Assembly: GCA_019459325.1 (NCBI GenBank) | Contig: JAIBFA010000059.1 | Coordinates: forward strand, 1-37,523 | Reading direction: 5' to 3' | DNA length: 37,523 bases | Origin: Thiobacillus sp. | GTDB lineage: Bacteria > Pseudomonadota > Gammaproteobacteria > Burkholderiales > Thiobacillaceae | Shown: in pieces, positions 33,953 through 37,523 of the stretch | Numbering within the stretch: the stretch's first letter is position 1 | How the letters are laid out: each line of letters begins with the position of its first letter | Notes under the pieces: generated by a model | Seen by the model: only the letters and a program-made list of their open reading frames with translations | What the model was told of the DNA's origin: nothing | Database searches by the model: none | Program-made: the position numbers and the translations under genes

Positions 33953-35257
33953 ATGGCAAAGCAAATGATTGATACGCCCAATCTGGACGAGCTCGAGAAA
34001 GGCCCGTGGCCCAGCTTCGTGACCGGCCTGAAGCGTCTCGCTAAAGATAACGACATGATGGTTGACCTGATGGGTCAGCTGGAAACCTCCTACAAGACCA
34101 AGTTCGGTTACTGGAAGGGCGGCACGGTGGGTGTGTTCGGTTACGGCGGCGGCGTGATCCCCCGTTTCACCGAACTGAAGGACGAAAATCATCAGCCCAT
34201 TTTCCCCGAAGCAGCTGAATTCCATACCCTGCGCATCCAGCCGCCCGCTGGCATGCATTACAGCTCCGACCTGCTGCGCAAGATGTGCGACGTCTGGTCG
34301 GCAACCGGTGGTTCGGGCCTGATCGCGTTCCACGGCCAGTCCGGCGACATCATGTTCCAGGGCATCAAGACCGCCGACGTGCAGGGCGCGTTCGACGCCT
34401 TCAACGAAATGGGCTTCGACCTCGGTGGCGCCGGTCCCGCGCTGCGCACCTCGATGTCCTGTGTGGGTGCCGCCCGTTGCGAAAACTCCTGTTTCGACGA
34501 AGCCAAGGCGCTGCGCACCGTCATCAATAACAACCTGGACGACATGCACCGTCCGTCCCTGCCGTACAAGTTCAAGTTCAAGTTCTCCGGCTGCGGTAAC
34601 GACTGCGTCAACGCGATCCAGCGTTCCGATATGGCCACCATCGGCACCTGGCGCGACAACATCCGCGTCAACGAAGAGCAGGTCCAGGCCTACTTCAAGG
34701 CCCACGGCATGAACGACCTGGTCAACGACGTGATCAGCAAGTGCCCGACCAAGGCTATCACCCTGGTTGCCTCTGACAAGTTCAAGGCCAGCGAGCACGT
34801 CTCCGCTGCCAATCTGGGCGATGGCAACACCCTGTGCATCGACAACAAGAACTGCGTGCGCTGCATGCACTGCATCAACGTCATCCCCGGCGGCCTGCGC
34901 ACCGGTGTCGACAAGGGCGTGACCATCCTGGTGGGCGGCAAGGGCGTGCTGAAGATCGGCGCGACCATGGGTACCGTGGTGATCCCGTTCATGAAGCTCG
35001 AGTCCGACGAGGACTTCGAAAAGCTGAACGAACTGGCTCGCAACATCCTCGACTTCTTCGCGGAAAACGCGCTGGAGCACGAGCGCACCGGCGAAATGAT
35101 CGAGCGTATCGGCCTGACCAACTTCCTCGAAGGTCTGGACATCCCGGTTGATCCCAACATGATCAAAGAGCCGCGTTCCAACCCCTACTTCCGTTCCGAC
35201 GACTGGGACGAGCAAGTCGAGAAGTGGAACGAGTACAAGCAATCGACTGCTGCTTAA
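33953..35257 (+). CDS. dsrA: Reverse-type dissimilatory sulfite reductase, alpha subunit
   Basis: A cytosolic subunit of the siroheme and iron-sulfur enzyme that, in sulfur oxidisers, turns carrier-bound sulfur into sulfite. The 434-residue protein has the siroheme-cluster ligands C170-X5-C176 and C214-X3-C218. The inserted ferredoxin domain has C264 (CPTKAI) and C301, C304, C307 (CVRCMHC). AGGAGA lies 5 nt before the ATG. The direction of the reaction (oxidative) is inferred from dsrEF and the start of dsrH downstream, which are markers of sulfur oxidisers. Confidence 0.98.
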   Translation: MAKQMIDTPNLDELEKGPWPSFVTGLKRLAKDNDMMVDLMGQLETSYKTKFGYWKGGTVGVFGYGGGVIPRFTELKDENHQPIFPEAAEFHTLRIQPPAGMHYSSDLLRKMCDVWSATGGSGLIAFHGQSGDIMFQGIKTADVQGAFDAFNEMGFDLGGAGPALRTSMSCVGAARCENSCFDEAKALRTVINNNLDDMHRPSLPYKFKFKFSGCGNDCVNAIQRSDMATIGTWRDNIRVNEEQVQAYFKAHGMNDLVNDVISKCPTKAITLVASDKFKASEHVSAANLGDGNTLCIDNKNCVRCMHCINVIPGGLRTGVDKGVTILVGGKGVLKIGATMGTVVIPFMKLESDEDFEKLNELARNILDFFAENALEHERTGEMIERIGLTNFLEGLDIPVDPNMIKEPRSNPYFRSDDWDEQVEKWNEYKQSTAA

Positions 35258-35267
35258 GTTTCGCTTG

Positions 35268-35299
35268 CCGCGGGTCTCGGTGCGAGCCCGGACCCGCGG
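35268..35299 (+). other. Stable hairpin between dsrA and dsrB
   Basis: CCGCGGGTC (35268-35276) pairs with GACCCGCGG (35291-35299), with a small inner CTCG-GTG-CGAG pairing as an alternative. No T-run follows, so it is more likely an mRNA processing or stability element than a terminator. Confidence 0.7.
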
Positions 35300-35339
35300 A
35301 TTAATTAGCTTCGCGCATTAAACCAGTTGGAGATAAAAC

Positions 35340-36410
35340 ATGGCAGAACTACGTCCGCCTATCGAATCCGGCGCACCGGATCCGATGCCCTACATGCACC
35401 CCGTGATGGTGAAGAACTATGGCAAGTGGTCTTTCCACAGCCATCCGAAGCCGGGTGTCCTGTATCACCGCGCTGAGTCCGGCGACGAAATCTGGACGGT
35501 CAAGGCCGGTACCCAGCGTCAGATGGACCACTACACCATCCGTGAGCTGGCCGACATTGCCGACCAGTTTGGCGACGGTTTCGTGCGTTTCACCGCGCGT
35601 TCCAACATCGAATACATGGTGGCCGATGGCTCCAAGGTCGAGCCGCTGATCAAGGCGCTCTCCGACAAGGGTTACCCCATCGGTGGTACCGCCAACTCGG
35701 TGTCCATGATTGCGCACACCCAGGGCTGGTTGCACTGCGACATCCCCGGCACCGACGCTTCCGGCGTGGTCAAGGCGCTGATGGACGAGCTGTACGACGA
35801 CTTCGTCAAGTGCGAGATGCCCAACCGCGTCAAGCTGTCCACCTCCTGCTGCGAAATCAACTGCGGCGGCCAGGCTGACATCGCCATCATCGTTCAGCAC
35901 ACCAAGCCGCCGAAGATCAACCACGATCTGGTCGCCAACGTGTGTGAGCGTCCCTCCGTCGTGGCTCGTTGCCCGGTGGCTGCGATCCGTCCCGCCCTGG
36001 TGAACGGCAAGCCCTCGCTGGAAGTCGACGAGAAGAAGTGCATCTGCTGCGGCGCCTGCTTCCCGCCCTGCCCGCCGATGCAGATCAACGATCCCGAGCA
36101 TTCCAAGATTGCGATCTGGGTGGGCGGCAAGAACTCCAACGCCCGTTCCAAGCCGACTTTCCACAAGCTGGTCGCTGCCGGCCTGCCGAACAACGCGCCG
36201 CGTTGGCCGGAAGTGGGCGAAGTGGTCAAGAAGATCCTCGCTACCTACAAGGAAGACGGCAAGCCTTGGGAGCGCATGATCGACTGGATCGACCGCATCG
36301 GCTGGCCCGCATTCTTCGAGAAGACCGGCCTGCCCTTCACCAAGTATCACATCGATAACTGGCGTGGTGGTCGTGCCAACCTGAACGCTTCTGCTCACAT
36401 CCGTTTCTAA
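35340..36410 (+). CDS. dsrB: Reverse-type dissimilatory sulfite reductase, beta subunit
   Basis: The partner of DsrA in the alpha2-beta2 enzyme. It has 356 residues. Cysteine ligands are C133 (LHCDIPGTD), C170/C171 and C175 (SCCEINCGGQ) for the siroheme-coupled cluster, and C211 (CPVAAI) with C234, C237, C240 and C244 (CICCGACFPPC) for the ferredoxin domain. GGAG 7 nt before ATG 35340 is the ribosome binding site. It follows dsrA by 82 nt containing a stable hairpin. Confidence 0.98.
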   Translation: MAELRPPIESGAPDPMPYMHPVMVKNYGKWSFHSHPKPGVLYHRAESGDEIWTVKAGTQRQMDHYTIRELADIADQFGDGFVRFTARSNIEYMVADGSKVEPLIKALSDKGYPIGGTANSVSMIAHTQGWLHCDIPGTDASGVVKALMDELYDDFVKCEMPNRVKLSTSCCEINCGGQADIAIIVQHTKPPKINHDLVANVCERPSVVARCPVAAIRPALVNGKPSLEVDEKKCICCGACFPPCPPMQINDPEHSKIAIWVGGKNSNARSKPTFHKLVAAGLPNNAPRWPEVGEVVKKILATYKEDGKPWERMIDWIDRIGWPAFFEKTGLPFTKYHIDNWRGGRANLNASAHIRF

Positions 36411-36421
36411 GATGTGTTGCG

Positions 36422-36446
36422 CCCGTCGCGGGTTGGCCGCGACGGG
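36422..36446 (+). other. Stable hairpin between dsrB and dsrE
   Basis: CCCGTCGCGG (36422-36431) pairs with CCGCGACGGG (36437-36446) around a GTTGG loop. It is followed by AAGAAG rather than T residues. Like the dsrA-dsrB hairpin, it may protect the upstream mRNA end. Confidence 0.7.
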
Positions 36447-36493
36447 AAGAAGTGAGAAAACAATGACTGGATTTTTCGGAGTTTGAACTAGCC

Positions 36494-36853
36494 ATGCAAT
36501 TCGGCATTCTTGTAAACGAAGGGCCTTACACTCATCAGGCCAGTGACTCCGCTTATCTCTTTGCCCGTACGGCGATCGAGAAGGGTCACACCGTCCCGCG
36601 TGTTTTTTTCTACCATGACGGCGTGAATAATTCCACGCGTCTGGCCACGCCCCCCCAGGATGATCGCAATGTCGCGGCTCGCTGGTCCAAGCTGGCCGCC
36701 GACCATGGCGTCGATCTGGTCGTCTGTGTGGCCGCTGCGCAGCGTCGTGGCATCAACGATGACGTTCTGGCGCCGGGTTTCCGGATTTCCGGTCTGGGCC
36801 AGCTGGTGGAAATGGGTATTCAGTACGATCGTCTCGTGACGTTCGGTGATTGA
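36494..36853 (+). CDS. dsrE: Sulfur-relay protein DsrE
   Basis: A 119-residue subunit of the DsrE2F2H2 complex that passes persulfide sulfur toward DsrC in the cytoplasm. The active cysteine is C78 in DLVVCVAAAQRRG, in the place known from Allochromatium. The start FGILVNEGPYTHQASDSAYLFA is typical. The ATG at 36494 has GGAG about 11 nt upstream. The dsrF start follows its stop by 11 nt. Confidence 0.96.
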   Translation: MQFGILVNEGPYTHQASDSAYLFARTAIEKGHTVPRVFFYHDGVNNSTRLATPPQDDRNVAARWSKLAADHGVDLVVCVAAAQRRGINDDVLAPGFRISGLGQLVEMGIQYDRLVTFGD

Positions 36854-36864
36854 GGAATAACGAG

Positions 36865-37260
36865 ATGAGCGATATGGACGAAATGGATGACGGCTCCGGC
36901 GTCGTCAAGAAATTCATGTTCCTGAACCGCAAGGCGCCGCACGGTACCGTGTACGCGCTGGAAGGTCTGGAAGTGGTGCTGATTACGGCTGCTTTCGATC
37001 AGGATGTGAGCATGGTCTTCACCGATGACGGTGTCTTCCAGCTGATGAAGGGCATCGACAGCAAGGGCATCGAGGTCAAGGATTTCTCCAAGACCTACCG
37101 TGCGCTGGAAGGCTACGACATCGAGAAGTTGTACGTCGATCAGGCGTCGATGGATGCACGCGGTCTGACCGAAGATGACCTGATTGTGGATGTGACGGTG
37201 CTCTCCGTCGATGAGATGGCAAATCTCATGGCCGAGCAAGACGTCGTGATCAGCTTCTAA
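36865..37260 (+). CDS. dsrF: Sulfur-relay protein DsrF
   Basis: A 131-residue subunit of the DsrEFH complex, homologous to TusC. The ATG 36865 is chosen because GAGGAA lies 7 nt upstream; an in-frame TTG at 36850 would overlap dsrE. The N-tail is acidic (SDMDEMDDGSG), then KKFMFLNRKAPHGTVYALEGLEVVL begins the fold. The protein has no cysteine, so it has a structural role, with sulfur carried on DsrE and DsrH (the latter position known from family work). Confidence 0.95.
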   Translation: MSDMDEMDDGSGVVKKFMFLNRKAPHGTVYALEGLEVVLITAAFDQDVSMVFTDDGVFQLMKGIDSKGIEVKDFSKTYRALEGYDIEKLYVDQASMDARGLTEDDLIVDVTVLSVDEMANLMAEQDVVISF

Positions 37261-37270
37261 GGGGATAGAC

Positions 37271-37523
37271 ATGCTGCATATTGTGAACAAATCGGCCGCT
37301 GAGCGCAGTTCGCTGGAAAGCTGCCTGCGCATGGCCACAAAAGGTTCTGCTGTATTGCTGATCGAAGACGCGGTGTACGCGGCGACGAACGGCAACGCGG
37401 CAGCGGCGAAAATCCAGGCAGCAGCGGCTGACCTCAAGATTTACGCACTCGGTCCTGATCTGGCGGCGCGCGGCATGGCCGGGCGCGTGCTGGACGGAGT
37501 CAATGTCGTGGATTACGGCGGTT
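37271..37523 (+). CDS. dsrH: Sulfur-relay protein DsrH, 5' part (cut by window end)
   Basis: The first 84 residues of a TusB/DsrH-type protein, starting MLHIVNKSAAERSSLESC. C18 fits the conserved cysteine of DsrH/TusB. AAGGGGA precedes the ATG, 10 nt after the dsrF stop. The reading frame is open to the end of the window and should end soon after, since the family is about 95-105 residues long. Confidence 0.93.
   Translation, partial: MLHIVNKSAAERSSLESCLRMATKGSAVLLIEDAVYAATNGNAAAAKIQAAAADLKIYALGPDLAARGMAGRVLDGVNVVDYGG

Overview
The window looks like the chromosome of a high-GC, sulfur-oxidising betaproteobacterium of the Thiobacillus type. This rests on a reverse-type dissimilatory sulfite reductase locus (dsrA, dsrB, dsrE, dsrF and the start of dsrH) at the right end, together with betaproteobacterial gene neighbourhoods: metK / SAH riboswitch-ahcY-holin-like-metF, hemA-prfA-prmC ... 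grxD, aroE-mtgA and glnA ... ntrB-ntrC. The genus is inferred from content and style, not from any search.

Layout. 1-5.2 kb: methyl-cycle genes on the + strand. These are metK, a CaCA-type antiporter, a terminator, a promoter with a SAH riboswitch, ahcY, a small membrane protein and metF. 5.2-9.5 kb: a convergent hairpin region, a Tat-exported PhoD-like phosphatase, a small unknown protein, a class V aminotransferase and a small secreted protein. 9.5-13.4 kb: the minus-strand operon mgtE-msbA-ttcA, joined by ATGA overlaps. 13.6-16.1 kb: an accessory island with a BrnT/BrnA toxin-antitoxin pair, a frameshifted radA tail, an AT-rich KAP-type P-loop NTPase and decayed sequence. Two copies of a CTGACCCCTT motif in opposite orientation bracket the radA tail and the NTPase. 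16.2-18.2 kb: aroE-mtgA and a rhodanese, on the minus strand. 18.2-23.1 kb: nitrogen control. glnA has paired NtrC sites and a -24/-12 promoter, and is followed by a DUF4124 protein, ntrB and ntrC.

23.2-29.8 kb (minus strand): the housekeeping run hemA-prfA-prmC ... grxD is split by a four-gene cassette with tight or overlapping junctions. It encodes an exported TPGYWK-motif protein, a PqqD-like peptide binder, an HprK-related kinase and a nucleotidyltransferase. The kinase and PqqD-like types are known together as the functionally uncharacterised HPr-rel-A system. This is the best candidate for an undescribed system in the window.

29.8-37.5 kb: the sulfur locus. dsrA-dsrB-dsrE-dsrF-dsrH run on the + strand. 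A divergent minus-strand arm carries a small unknown protein, a Cas6/Cmx6-like RAMP protein without any CRISPR array, a DsrC paralogue that has lost both functional cysteines, a mercaptopyruvate-type sulfurtransferase, a conserved-looking unknown protein and a TauD-like dioxygenase. I saw no tRNA, rRNA, CRISPR array or complete insertion sequence.
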